Assembly: GCF_001659785.1 (NCBI RefSeq)
Contig: NZ_CP015961.1
Location: 2,852,001 to 2,916,000, forward strand
Direction of reading: 5' to 3'
DNA from: Dietzia timorensis
GTDB taxonomy: Bacteria; Actinomycetota; Actinomycetes; Mycobacteriales; Mycobacteriaceae
DNA: 64,000 nt
Shown here: in pieces, positions 17,121-24,775 of the stretch
How the letters are laid out: each line of letters begins with the position of its first letter
How positions within the stretch are numbered: the stretch's first letter is position 1
Made by a program: the position numbers and the translations under genes
Notes under the pieces: generated by a model
Seen by the model: the letters and a program-made list of their open reading frames with translations, nothing else
Told to the model about the DNA's origin: nothing
The model's database searches: none

Positions 17121-18662
17121 ATGGAAGACATGTTCCCCGATGTCATCGCCGCCTCCGATCCGGACCGTCCCGCGTACATCATGGCAGCTAGCGGGCTTGC
17201 GGTCAGCTACGCTGAGCTCACGCGCGACTCGAAGGCGATCTCGCGGCTGCTGTGGTCGCGCGGCCTTCGCCACGGCGACACGATCGCCATCTTTATGGAG
17301 AACCACCCGGCACTGCTCAAGGTCGCGTGGGCCGCGCAGCGCACCGGCCTGCGCTACGTCGCGCTGTCCTCGCGCCTCACCGCGCCCGAGGTCGCCTACA
17401 TCCTCGGCGATTCCGATACCCGCGCGCTGTTCACCACCGACGCGCTCGCCGAGACGGCCACCGCCGCGCTCGAGCTCCCCGAGGCGCCCGCCCTTGACAA
17501 CCGCTTTATCGCCAGCACCGCGGCCCACGGCTTCGCGGATATGACGGCGGAGGCCGAAGCTACCCCGATAGATGTAGAGCCCGACGAACGCGAGGGAATC
17601 GACTTCCTCTACTCCTCGGGGACCACCGGCAAACCCAAGGGTGTGATGACCCCGCTGCCGCTCAACGAGCTCGGCGTTCCGCCGGGGTTCTACGCGATCT
17701 TCTACGCGCTGTGGAACATCACGGCCGAGACCGTCTACCTCTCGCCGGCGCCGCTCTTCCATGCGGCCCCGCTGCGCATCAACATGGCCGTGCACCGCGT
17801 CGGCGGCACGTGCATCATCATGGAGAAATTCGAGCCGGAGGCCGCGCTCGAGCTTGTCCAGAAACACCGCGTCACGCACACGCAGATGGTGCCGGCAATG
17901 TTCGCGCGCATGCTCAAGCTGCCCGACGAGGTCCGCACGGCCTACGACGTCTCGTCGCTCACCTGCGTCATCCACGCCGCCGCGCCCTGCCCGGTGGAGA
18001 TCAAGCGCGCGATGATCGACTGGCTCGGCCCCGTCATCTACGAGTACTACTCGGCCACCGAGGCCTACCTGTTCACCGCGCTCGATTCGAACGAGTGGCT
18101 CGCGCACCCCGGCTCGGTCGGCAAGCCGCTCATCGGCACGCCGCACATCCTCGACCCGCTCGGCGAGGAGCTCCCCGCGGGCGAGACCGGCCAGATCTGG
18201 TCCGAGAGCCCGGCGACATTCGAGTACCGAAACGCCCCCGAGAAGACAGCCGAGTCCCACAACGACTCCGGCTGGAGCACCGTCGGCGACATCGGCTACC
18301 TCGACGAAGACGGCTACCTCTACATCTCCGATCGCCGCGCCGACATGATCATCCGCGGCGGCGTCAACGTCTACCCGCGCGAGTCCGAGGACGCGCTCAT
18401 CGAGCACCCGAAGGTCGCGGACGCGGCCGTGTTCGGCATCCCCGACGACGATCTGGGCGAGGCCGTCCACGCAGTCGTCGTCCCTGCCCACGGCCACGCC
18501 GCCGGCCCCGACCTCGCCGACGAGCTCCTCGCCTACCTCCACGAGCGCCTCGCCAAGTACAAGTGCCCTGCGGCCATCGAGTTCGCCACCGAGCTCCCCC
18601 GCCACGCCACCGGCAAGCTCTATAAGCGCCTGCTCAAGGACGCCTACCGCCAGGAAGCATGA
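17121..18662 (+). CDS. AMP-forming acyl-CoA synthetase (fatty acid--CoA ligase family)
   Basis: The 513-residue product belongs to the ANL adenylate-forming superfamily, which activates carboxylic acids with ATP and CoA. It has the phosphate-binding loop LYSSGTTGKPKG near 177, YYSATEAYLF in place of the usual YGxTE, GDIGYLDEDGYLYISDRRADMI, and the catalytic lysine in ATGKLYKRLLK at the C-terminus. The ATG follows GGAG by 6 nt; a longer upstream frame is rejected on that basis. A CRP/GlxR-type site lies 52 bp upstream. The stop codon is embedded in a copy of the dispersed word ATGACGCCGGA. The substrate is not evident; related FadD enzymes use medium- or long-chain acids. Confidence 0.88.
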   Translation: MEDMFPDVIAASDPDRPAYIMAASGLAVSYAELTRDSKAISRLLWSRGLRHGDTIAIFMENHPALLKVAWAAQRTGLRYVALSSRLTAPEVAYILGDSDTRALFTTDALAETATAALELPEAPALDNRFIASTAAHGFADMTAEAEATPIDVEPDEREGIDFLYSSGTTGKPKGVMTPLPLNELGVPPGFYAIFYALWNITAETVYLSPAPLFHAAPLRINMAVHRVGGTCIIMEKFEPEAALELVQKHRVTHTQMVPAMFARMLKLPDEVRTAYDVSSLTCVIHAAAPCPVEIKRAMIDWLGPVIYEYYSATEAYLFTALDSNEWLAHPGSVGKPLIGTPHILDPLGEELPAGETGQIWSESPATFEYRNAPEKTAESHNDSGWSTVGDIGYLDEDGYLYISDRRADMIIRGGVNVYPRESEDALIEHPKVADAAVFGIPDDDLGEAVHAVVVPAHGHAAGPDLADELLAYLHERLAKYKCPAAIEFATELPRHATGKLYKRLLKDAYRQEA

Positions 18663-18682
18663 CGCCGGACGCGCCGATCCTC

Positions 18683-18967
18683 CTAGGCCTGCAGGTCCTC
18701 GCGTAGCTCGTCATTGTCGACCTCCCAGGCCGCGTACTCCTCGCCGTCGAGGAGCAGCACCGGCAGCCGGTCGCCGAACTCCGCCTTGAGCTCGGAATCG
18801 GTGTCGACGTCGATAACCTGCAGCGGCACCGACAGCTCCATGAGCAGCGGGGTGATCTGCTCACGCACGCGCACGCACGAGCCGCAGCCGACTCGCGTGA
18901 GGAGGGTGACCTCGTGCCGCGCGTTCGCGTACGGTTCGGATCCTTCGACCAGGTTCATACTCCCCAT
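18683..18967 (-). CDS. Glutaredoxin/thioredoxin-fold small protein
   Basis: The protein is 94 residues and has a CGSC redox motif in LLTRVGCGSCVRVREQI, followed by the cis-proline region RLPVLLLDG and a C-terminal helix. It is the counterpart of the small glutaredoxin-like gene (Rv0508) that precedes hemA in M. tuberculosis; here other genes separate it from hemA. The ATG at 18967 is chosen for the upstream GGGGCACG; a second ATG three codons on is equally possible. It converges with the acyl-CoA synthetase gene, 20 bp away. Confidence 0.8.
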   Translation of the reverse strand: MGSMNLVEGSEPYANARHEVTLLTRVGCGSCVRVREQITPLLMELSVPLQVIDVDTDSELKAEFGDRLPVLLLDGEEYAAWEVDNDELREDLQA

Positions 18968-19070
18968 CGTGCCCCATGATGGCCCAGCAGTCGCATAAGA
19001 TGAGGTCGCAACGAGCATTTCCGGTGCCGGCGCCAACGCGGGTCTCGCACCGATATGAAGGAGGCCTCCC

Positions 19071-20225
19071 GTGTCCGACGAGTCTTTGCCCCGCAGGTGG
19101 GGGCGATTCTTGCCGTCGAAGGCGCGGGTCGTGCAACGTGCCGTGTCCGCGGCGTTCCCCTCGCGTTCCGAGCGCCACCAGGCGGAAGCCGGCCGCGCGA
19201 GCGCGGCCGAGGCCCTTCGTTCGTCGGAGGACATTGAGGCATTCGGGGGTGTGGACGAGGAGAAGGCCGAGGCCAAGCGCCGCCCCGGCAAGAAATCCAA
19301 GGCGCCCTCCTCGCGGGATGTCGAGCATTCGGGTTTCGTCGGCGCGCAGGCCGATTTGGAGCCATCGATCGGCCCGGACGGCGAGCTCTACGAGCACGAG
19401 GTCACGGTCGAGGGCGAGCCGACGCCGATCGAGGAGAAGCTCGAGACCGGCGAGGAACTCACGCCCGATCCCACCGCCGCCGCATTCTTCGATGTAGACA
19501 ACACCCTCATCCAGGGCGCGTCGATCCTGCTGCTCGCCCGCGGCCTCGCCCGCCACAAGTTCTTCACCACGCGCGACGTCGCGACGATGATCTGGCAGCA
19601 GGCCAAGTTCCGCGTCTCCGGCCGCGAATCCATGTCGGATGTCGCCTCGGGCCGCGAGAAGGCGCTGAGCTTCGTCAAGGGCCGCGCGGTTCGCGAGGTC
19701 GAGGAACTATCCACGGCGATCTTCGACGAGTCCATCGCCGACCGCTTCTGGCCTGGCACCAAGGCGCTGGCACAAATGCATATTGACGCCGGGCAGCAGG
19801 TCTGGCTCGTCACCGCGACCCCGGTGGAACTAGCCAACGTCATCGCCGAGCGCCTGGGCCTGACAGGCGCGCTTGGCACCGTCGCCGAACGCGAGGACGG
19901 GGTCTACACCGGCCGGATGGTCGGCGATATCCTCCACGGCTCGGGCAAGGCCCACGCGGTCAAGGAACTGGCGCGCACGAAGGGCCTGGACCTGTCGAAG
20001 TGCTACGCCTACTCGGACTCGTCCAACGACCTGCCGATGCTCTCGCTCGTCGCGCACCCGGTGGCGGTGAATCCGGATACCGCTCTGCGCGATGCCGCGC
20101 GCGAAAACGGGTGGCAGATCAAGGACTACCGTACGATGCGCCGCGCGGCGAAGATCGGCCTCCAGGGCACGGCCGTCGCGGCGGCCGCCGGCGGAGCGGT
20201 CGCCGTGTGGAAGCGCCGCTCCTAG
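19071..20225 (+). CDS. HAD-IB family phosphatase (SerB1-like)
   Basis: This 384-residue protein has a long variable N-terminal region of about 135 residues rich in charged and small residues, then a HAD hydrolase of subclass IB. The nucleophile motif [13 protein letters not shown] carries the two catalytic aspartates; VWLVTATP is motif II; and [17 protein letters not shown] is the metal-binding motif. The C-terminus ends in a hydrophobic A/G/V stretch and a basic KRRS, possibly a membrane anchor. It corresponds to Rv0505c. Family members dephosphorylate phosphoserine or lysophospholipids; substrate is open. The GTG follows AAGGAGG. Confidence 0.85.
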   Translation: MSDESLPRRWGRFLPSKARVVQRAVSAAFPSRSERHQAEAGRASAAEALRSSEDIEAFGGVDEEKAEAKRRPGKKSKAPSSRDVEHSGFVGAQADLEPSIGPDGELYEHEVTVEGEPTPIEEKLETGEELTPDPTAAAFFDVDNTLIQGASILLLARGLARHKFFTTRDVATMIWQQAKFRVSGRESMSDVASGREKALSFVKGRAVREVEELSTAIFDESIADRFWPGTKALAQMHIDAGQQVWLVTATPVELANVIAERLGLTGALGTVAEREDGVYTGRMVGDILHGSGKAHAVKELARTKGLDLSKCYAYSDSSNDLPMLSLVAHPVAVNPDTALRDAARENGWQIKDYRTMRRAAKIGLQGTAVAAAAGGAVAVWKRRS

Positions 20226-20250
20226 CGGGGCCGCACCGGCTCACCAGTCA

Positions 20251-21372
20251 TTAGCCGAAGAAGACGCTGCCGCGGCGAGCAAGATTGCGGTAGAGCGTGT
20301 TCTGGATCGTCTCGCGCACCTGGTCGGTGATCTCGAAGACGACCATTGGGTCGTCGGCGGCATCGGGGCCGAATTCCGCCGTCTCGATCGGCTTGCCGAA
20401 TTCCATGATCCACTTCGTCGGCAGCGGCATCGCGCCGAGCAGACCCATGAGCGGGAACGTCGGCGTGATCGGCATGTACGGCAGCCCGAGGAGCCGAGCG
20501 AGCGCAGGAACCTCGCCGATCTTCGGGTAGATCTCCTCCGAGCCGACTACGGACAGCGGGATGATCGGCGCGCCCGCGGCGACCGCCGTGGACACGAATC
20601 CGCCGCGTCCGAAGCGCTGGAGGCGATAGCGGTCGCCGAAAGGCTTGCCGAGGCCCTTGAAGCCCTCCGGCCACACGGCGACGATTTCGTTCGACGTCAG
20701 AAGTGATTCTGCGTCTGCGGCGTTGGCGAGCGTGGCACCCACGCGGCGCGCGATCGGCGCGACGACGGGCACGCCCATCGCGAGGTCCGCGGCGAGCATC
20801 CGCAGGTTGCGGCCGGCGTGGTCGTGCACCGCAACCATGGTCATCATCCCGTCCATCGGCAGGACGCCGGCGTGGTTCGAGACGATGAGCGCCGAACCAT
20901 CGGACGGGATGTTCTCGGCGCCGATGACCTCGACGCGGAACCAGTTCTCGAAGAACGGGCGCCAGATGGGCAGCCACACCTTTTCCTGGAAGTGCGCGTC
21001 GAACCCGAACTCGTCGATATCGTAGTTTCCGCTGAGCCGAACGGCGAGCAACTCTCCGACGTTCGAAATGGCTTCGGCCAGTGTGTTCACGGCCATCGCC
21101 TCGCCCGTGGCCAGTGCCACGTCGACCTTGTCGACCGCGCGGAGAATCGGCTCCATGAGCTCGGCCGTGGCACTCGGATCGAGCTTGAGCACCTCAGCGA
21201 GGTGCAGGCCGACCGCCTGGGCGGTGGTGACGATCTGCTCGAGGCTCTGCCCGATGGCGCCGGCGGCGGCGTCGGATCGACTCGTCATCCCCGTGAATGA
21301 TTCCCCGACCATGCGCCAATGCTTTTCCTCGGCGTCATTCCGTGTCCCGAGATTGAATTCCGGTCCTGCCAT
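20251..21372 (-). CDS. 1-acyl-glycerol-3-phosphate acyltransferase-like protein (PlsC family)
   Basis: The 373-residue protein has an N-terminal helical region of about 150 residues and then a PlsC/LPLAT domain. The acyltransferase motif NHxxxxD is present as SNHAGVLPMDGMM; EGFKGLGKP is motif III and FVSTAVAAGAPIIPLSVVGSEEIYPK contains motif IV. It corresponds to Rv0502. Such enzymes acylate lysophosphatidate or other glycerolipids at the inner membrane face. The ATG at 21372 follows AAGGAGG and is only 1 bp from the stop of the upstream epimerase gene, indicating one transcript. Confidence 0.87.
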   Translation of the reverse strand: MAGPEFNLGTRNDAEEKHWRMVGESFTGMTSRSDAAAGAIGQSLEQIVTTAQAVGLHLAEVLKLDPSATAELMEPILRAVDKVDVALATGEAMAVNTLAEAISNVGELLAVRLSGNYDIDEFGFDAHFQEKVWLPIWRPFFENWFRVEVIGAENIPSDGSALIVSNHAGVLPMDGMMTMVAVHDHAGRNLRMLAADLAMGVPVVAPIARRVGATLANAADAESLLTSNEIVAVWPEGFKGLGKPFGDRYRLQRFGRGGFVSTAVAAGAPIIPLSVVGSEEIYPKIGEVPALARLLGLPYMPITPTFPLMGLLGAMPLPTKWIMEFGKPIETAEFGPDAADDPMVVFEITDQVRETIQNTLYRNLARRGSVFFG

Positions 21373-21373
21373 C

Positions 21374-22876
21374 TCACGCCTCCTTGGCTTCGGCGGCAGC
21401 CGCGGACGTGCGCGATGCTGCGGGTTGTGCGGCGGCGGGCTTGGCCCCCGAGGTGCGAGCGGGCGAGCTCGCCTTCTTCGGCGAGGCCTTTTTCGCGGGG
21501 GCCTTCTTTGCCGGTGCCTTCTTCGCGGGTTTCGCAGGGGCGTCGTCCGGGGACTTGCTGGCAACCGCCGCGCGCGCAGCGTCGCCCGGGGCTGCCGGCT
21601 TCGACGCCCCCGATGCCACCGGCTTGGCGCGCTGACCGGCCTGAGCGACGCGAGTGGCCGGGGTGTCGTGCCCGTGGCCGGCCTCCTCGATCTCCGTGAC
21701 CGTCATCGCGCGAAGCGTCGACTGGTTCCGCGTCTTTCCGCCGGTGGCGGGCCGGTCTATCTCGGCGAGCACCGATTCGACGCTCGCGAGGATCGCAGGA
21801 TGCATCGAGCGCGGTACCGCGGCGAGCATCGCCCTGACCGCTGCGCGCGCCGTGTCCGCCGAGACGACCGGCTCGATACCGGAGTCCTTGATGTAGGCGG
21901 CGAGGGCCTGGCTCGTGGAGTAGCGCGGCGAGAAACCGAACACCTCACGCATGCGACGGTTGTCGACGCCGCGGCCGAACTTGAGGTATTCGATCTGCGA
22001 GGAGCCGATCTTCTTGAGCCCCTCGCCGGTGAAAATCCCGGCGGCCACCCGGAAGAACGGTGGCAGAACGGGGATCGCGATATGTCCGGCACGGCGCACT
22101 GCCTGGGAGAGCGTGATCATCCCGTCGCCGGCGATGTTGAAGGTGCCACCTGGGCCACGCATCGTCGCGAGCACGAGCGCCTCGAGCGCGTCCTGCGGAT
22201 GGAGGAGCTGGATGCGCGGGTCGAAGCCGCCGAGCACCGGGGTGATCGACGGCTGCAGCAGTTCGCCGAACACCGTCGGCTCGGGCAGGCCGAGAATCGC
22301 GGGTACCCGCAGGATCGTCACCTCGATATCGGGGCGCTTGCGGTTCATCCCGCGCGCGTAGCCCTCGACCGAGAGATAGTCGCGGGGGATCCCTCCGCCG
22401 GGGCTTCGCTTGGCGGCCATATCCTCGGAGAACATCGCCGGGTCGAGCATGCTCGACCCGTACACCGAGGTCGACGACAACAGCACGAAGCGCTTGACGC
22501 TCGTCGCGCGGCCGGCGGCCGCCATCATGTGCATTGAGCCCATGATGTTGCTTTCCTTGACGGCCGCGCGGCCACCCGGGGCGAAATCGTTGTGATGAAG
22601 GCCCGCGTGGACGATCGTGTCGACGTCCTTCTCGCGAAGCACCGCCTGCATGCGCGGCGATTGCGGGTCCAGGCGCACGAACTCGGCATCACCCATGCGA
22701 CGCCGGAACTGTGCGGAAGGCTTGCTGGAGTCGATCGCGATGACGCGTTCGATGGTCGGCTCGCGAAGCAACGCGCCGACCAGGTGCGCACCGAGATAGC
22801 GGCTACCCCCGATGACGGCGACGGCCTTTACTACATGCTCGTCGCCGGAGGGATGGGTCGAAGTTGCCACGCTCAC
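21374..22876 (-). CDS. NAD-dependent epimerase/dehydratase with histone H1-like C-terminal tail (Rv0501/GalE2 type)
   Basis: Residues ~15-370 form an extended SDR: the nucleotide-binding VAVIGGSRYLGAHLV near residue 20, VLLSSTSVYG near 130 and DYLSVEGYARG, where the expected YxxxK is not obvious. Residues ~380-500 are a low-complexity tail of alanine, lysine, proline and serine with repeated PAKKA units, like the tails of bacterial histone H1-like proteins. The M. tuberculosis counterpart is roughly 120 residues shorter. The gene is upstream of PlsC with 1 bp between them and downstream of bS22 and the HTH gene, as in related genomes. The GTG at 22876 follows a G-rich stretch. Confidence 0.83.
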   Translation of the reverse strand: MSVATSTHPSGDEHVVKAVAVIGGSRYLGAHLVGALLREPTIERVIAIDSSKPSAQFRRRMGDAEFVRLDPQSPRMQAVLREKDVDTIVHAGLHHNDFAPGGRAAVKESNIMGSMHMMAAAGRATSVKRFVLLSSTSVYGSSMLDPAMFSEDMAAKRSPGGGIPRDYLSVEGYARGMNRKRPDIEVTILRVPAILGLPEPTVFGELLQPSITPVLGGFDPRIQLLHPQDALEALVLATMRGPGGTFNIAGDGMITLSQAVRRAGHIAIPVLPPFFRVAAGIFTGEGLKKIGSSQIEYLKFGRGVDNRRMREVFGFSPRYSTSQALAAYIKDSGIEPVVSADTARAAVRAMLAAVPRSMHPAILASVESVLAEIDRPATGGKTRNQSTLRAMTVTEIEEAGHGHDTPATRVAQAGQRAKPVASGASKPAAPGDAARAAVASKSPDDAPAKPAKKAPAKKAPAKKASPKKASSPARTSGAKPAAAQPAASRTSAAAAEAKEA

Positions 22877-22968
22877 CCCGCAGAGTCTAATAAAAAGCGC
22901 GCCCCCGTTGGGCGCCTTCGTAGAACTACGTTACCCGCCGACGGTTTACGGGCCGTACATACACCGAA

Positions 22969-23017
22969 GCCCGCACGTTCGACCATCCCCAACGGGGTAA
23001 GCATCGAAGGTGCGGGC
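22969..23017 (-). terminator. Large GC-rich hairpin after bS22
   Basis: Arms GCCCGCACGTTCGA (22969-22982) and TCGAAGGTGCGGGC (23004-23017) pair over 14 positions with one mismatch, and the 21-nt loop contains its own CCCC-AA-CGGGG pairing. It stands 51 bp after the bS22 stop and 93 bp before the epimerase start, so it may terminate or attenuate transcription into the epimerase operon. There is no T tract. Confidence 0.5.
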
Positions 23018-23067
23018 AACTAATCTAAAGGCGCAGAGCCGGTGGCCGCTAAGCGCGGCCGCGGCCC

Positions 23068-23169
23068 TTACTTGCCAAGTTTGCGACGCTGCACGCGGGT
23101 GCGACGAAGCATCTTGCGGTGCTTCTTCTTGGACATACGCTTGCGGCGCTTCTTGATAACGGAACCCAT
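23068..23169 (-). CDS. Ribosomal protein bS22 (AURKAIN-type, 33 residues)
   Basis: A 33-residue, extremely basic protein that begins [19 protein letters not shown] and ends RRKLGK. It is the actinobacterial small-subunit protein bS22, annotated as Rv0500B in M. tuberculosis, which binds 16S rRNA near the decoding region. GAGGAGG precedes the ATG. Its place between the excisionase-like HTH gene and the epimerase gene is the same as in mycobacteria. Confidence 0.93.
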   Translation of the reverse strand: MGSVIKKRRKRMSKKKHRKMLRRTRVQRRKLGK

Positions 23170-23308
23170 GCGTTCCTCCTCCTCGTGAAAATTCTTCAGG
23201 TGGCCATTGTGCGGCGGGCACACCAACGAAGTAAGCGTACCTACCTCGCTGCGTCGATTAGAAATCGAGGCGGCGCGGCGGCTGCGCCCATGGCCCGCGA
23301 AATGCGGT

Positions 23309-23530
23309 CTAACCTGCGTCGTAAACCGAGGTGTCGAGGTACTCGTGCACGGCCTTCGAGTGCACGCGGAACGAACGCCCGACGCGCACCGCGGGCAGCT
23401 CACCGGAGTGAACGAGCCGGTACACGGTCATCTTGGAAACACGCATAAGTGACGCCACTTCGGCAACAGTCAAGAACTGCGAAGCGTTGGAGGCGCCGGC
23501 GCCGTTAGCGCCCGATTCAGCTGGAGTCAT
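23309..23530 (-). CDS. Excisionase/BldC-like helix-turn-helix protein
   Basis: The 73-residue protein carries a MerR-type winged helix-turn-helix of the excisionase family: [21 protein letters not shown] followed by [23 protein letters not shown]. It corresponds to Rv0500A and to BldC-type regulators that bind DNA as head-to-tail oligomers. Residues 1-18 are a disordered A/G/N/S leader. It precedes bS22 by 139 bp on the same strand. The 277 bp upstream (23531-23807) is A+T-richer and holds its promoter. Confidence 0.88.
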   Translation of the reverse strand: MTPAESGANGAGASNASQFLTVAEVASLMRVSKMTVYRLVHSGELPAVRVGRSFRVHSKAVHEYLDTSVYDAG

Positions 23531-23807
23531 CTACATCGTTCCTTTACGGCACGCATCGTGCCGCAGGCTTCCCCTCCTGCGGTACTGACACGCGCGTGCT
23601 CTAGAAAGAGCCTAGCGTGAAAGGTGTGAATAGTGCGACGTGTGTGGGAAAAAATACCGCCTGATTTCTCGCGAGATCCGCCGCGTACTTAGCTGACCTG
23701 CGCTTCACCGCCGGTAAGGAATCGCAAAGGATTTCCGCAAGTTTCCCAACATATGGACACTCGGGCCGCATTTCCACAACACTGTTACGTCCAGGTCCGC
23801 GGCGAGG

Positions 23808-24665
23808 CTACGTCTGATCGGCGGACAGCTCGTCGATCATCTGCTCGCGCACCTCGTCCGCGAGCGCCGCCGAGCGCTCCTTACACGCCGACACAGCCCC
23901 GTACACCGTGGCGCGAAGGCCGCCGGACTCGAACGCGCGAAGCGCGGCAGCCGTGGTCCCGCCGGGCGAGGTCACCGCGGCCCGCAAGGCCGTCGGCCCG
24001 TCGCCCCCGGCCGCAAGCATTGCGCCGGCGCCCTTCGCGGTGCCCAGCACGAGCGTCTCGGCCGTCTTGCGCGGGATCCCCTGCTCCACCCCCGCCTCGA
24101 TCATCGCCTCGGCGAGAAGGAAGAAGTAGGCCGGTCCCGAGCCGGACAACGCCGTCACCGCGTCCATCTGGGATTCGGTGACCTCGACGGTGGCGCCGAC
24201 CGAGCCCATCATCTTGCGGACGAGGTCGATGTGCTCGCCGCGCGCGAAGCGGCCCTTGCAGATCGCGGAGGTCCCCTCGCCCACGAGCATCGCCGTGTTC
24301 GGCATCACGCGGACGACGGGCGAGCCTGCGGACAGCCGCGACTCGATGGCTTCGGTCGGCACACCGGCCGCCAGCGAGACGACAACCGCCTCGTGCACGC
24401 TGTCGGAGATGGCCTCGTCGACCTTGTCGATCACGCCCGGCACATCGTTCGGTTTTACCGCCACGACGATGACCTGCGCCCCCTCCGCGGCAATCGCGAG
24501 GTCCGACGTCATGATCGAATAACGGTCCTTCAGTTCGGCTGCGCGCGCCTCTCCGGTTTCGACGACCACGAGGTCCTGCGGCGGCCAACCGCCGTCGCGC
24601 AGTCCTGCGATGAGCGCCTCGCCGATTTTTCCGCCACCGATGATTGCAATTCGTGTCATACCCAT
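23808..24665 (-). CDS. proC: Pyrroline-5-carboxylate reductase
   Basis: The 285-residue product catalyses the last step of proline synthesis with NAD(P)H. It opens with the Rossmann motif RIAIIGGGKIGEALIAGL and has VVVAVKPNDV, VVSLAAGVPTEAIE, VVRVMPNTAMLVGEG and the C-terminal dimer domain signature DAVTALSGSGPAYFFLLAEAM followed by TSPGGTTAAALRAFE. The length is normal. The start at 24665 has only a weak GGCA upstream and another ATG two codons on is possible. It follows Ppx and the Rv0497-like gene as in M. tuberculosis, but a terminator separates them. Confidence 0.94.
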   Translation of the reverse strand: MGMTRIAIIGGGKIGEALIAGLRDGGWPPQDLVVVETGEARAAELKDRYSIMTSDLAIAAEGAQVIVVAVKPNDVPGVIDKVDEAISDSVHEAVVVSLAAGVPTEAIESRLSAGSPVVRVMPNTAMLVGEGTSAICKGRFARGEHIDLVRKMMGSVGATVEVTESQMDAVTALSGSGPAYFFLLAEAMIEAGVEQGIPRKTAETLVLGTAKGAGAMLAAGGDGPTALRAAVTSPGGTTAAALRAFESGGLRATVYGAVSACKERSAALADEVREQMIDELSADQT

Positions 24666-24725
24666 AGCGTGCCACGGCTATGTGCGGTGTGCCGCGCGCG
24701 GCCGGTGGCTTCGGCCAAATGCAGA

Positions 24726-24758
24726 ATCGGCGCGGCCCCCTTGTGGGTCCGCGCCGAT
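24726..24758 (-). terminator. Terminator hairpin after the Rv0497-like gene
   Basis: ATCGGCGCGG (24726-24735) pairs perfectly with CCGCGCCGAT (24749-24758) around a 13-nt loop. The structure begins 18 bp beyond the stop of the membrane-protein gene at 24776 and lies before proC. No clear T run follows, so efficiency is uncertain. Confidence 0.65.
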
Positions 24759-24775
24759 CCAGTGAGACGAGTGCG

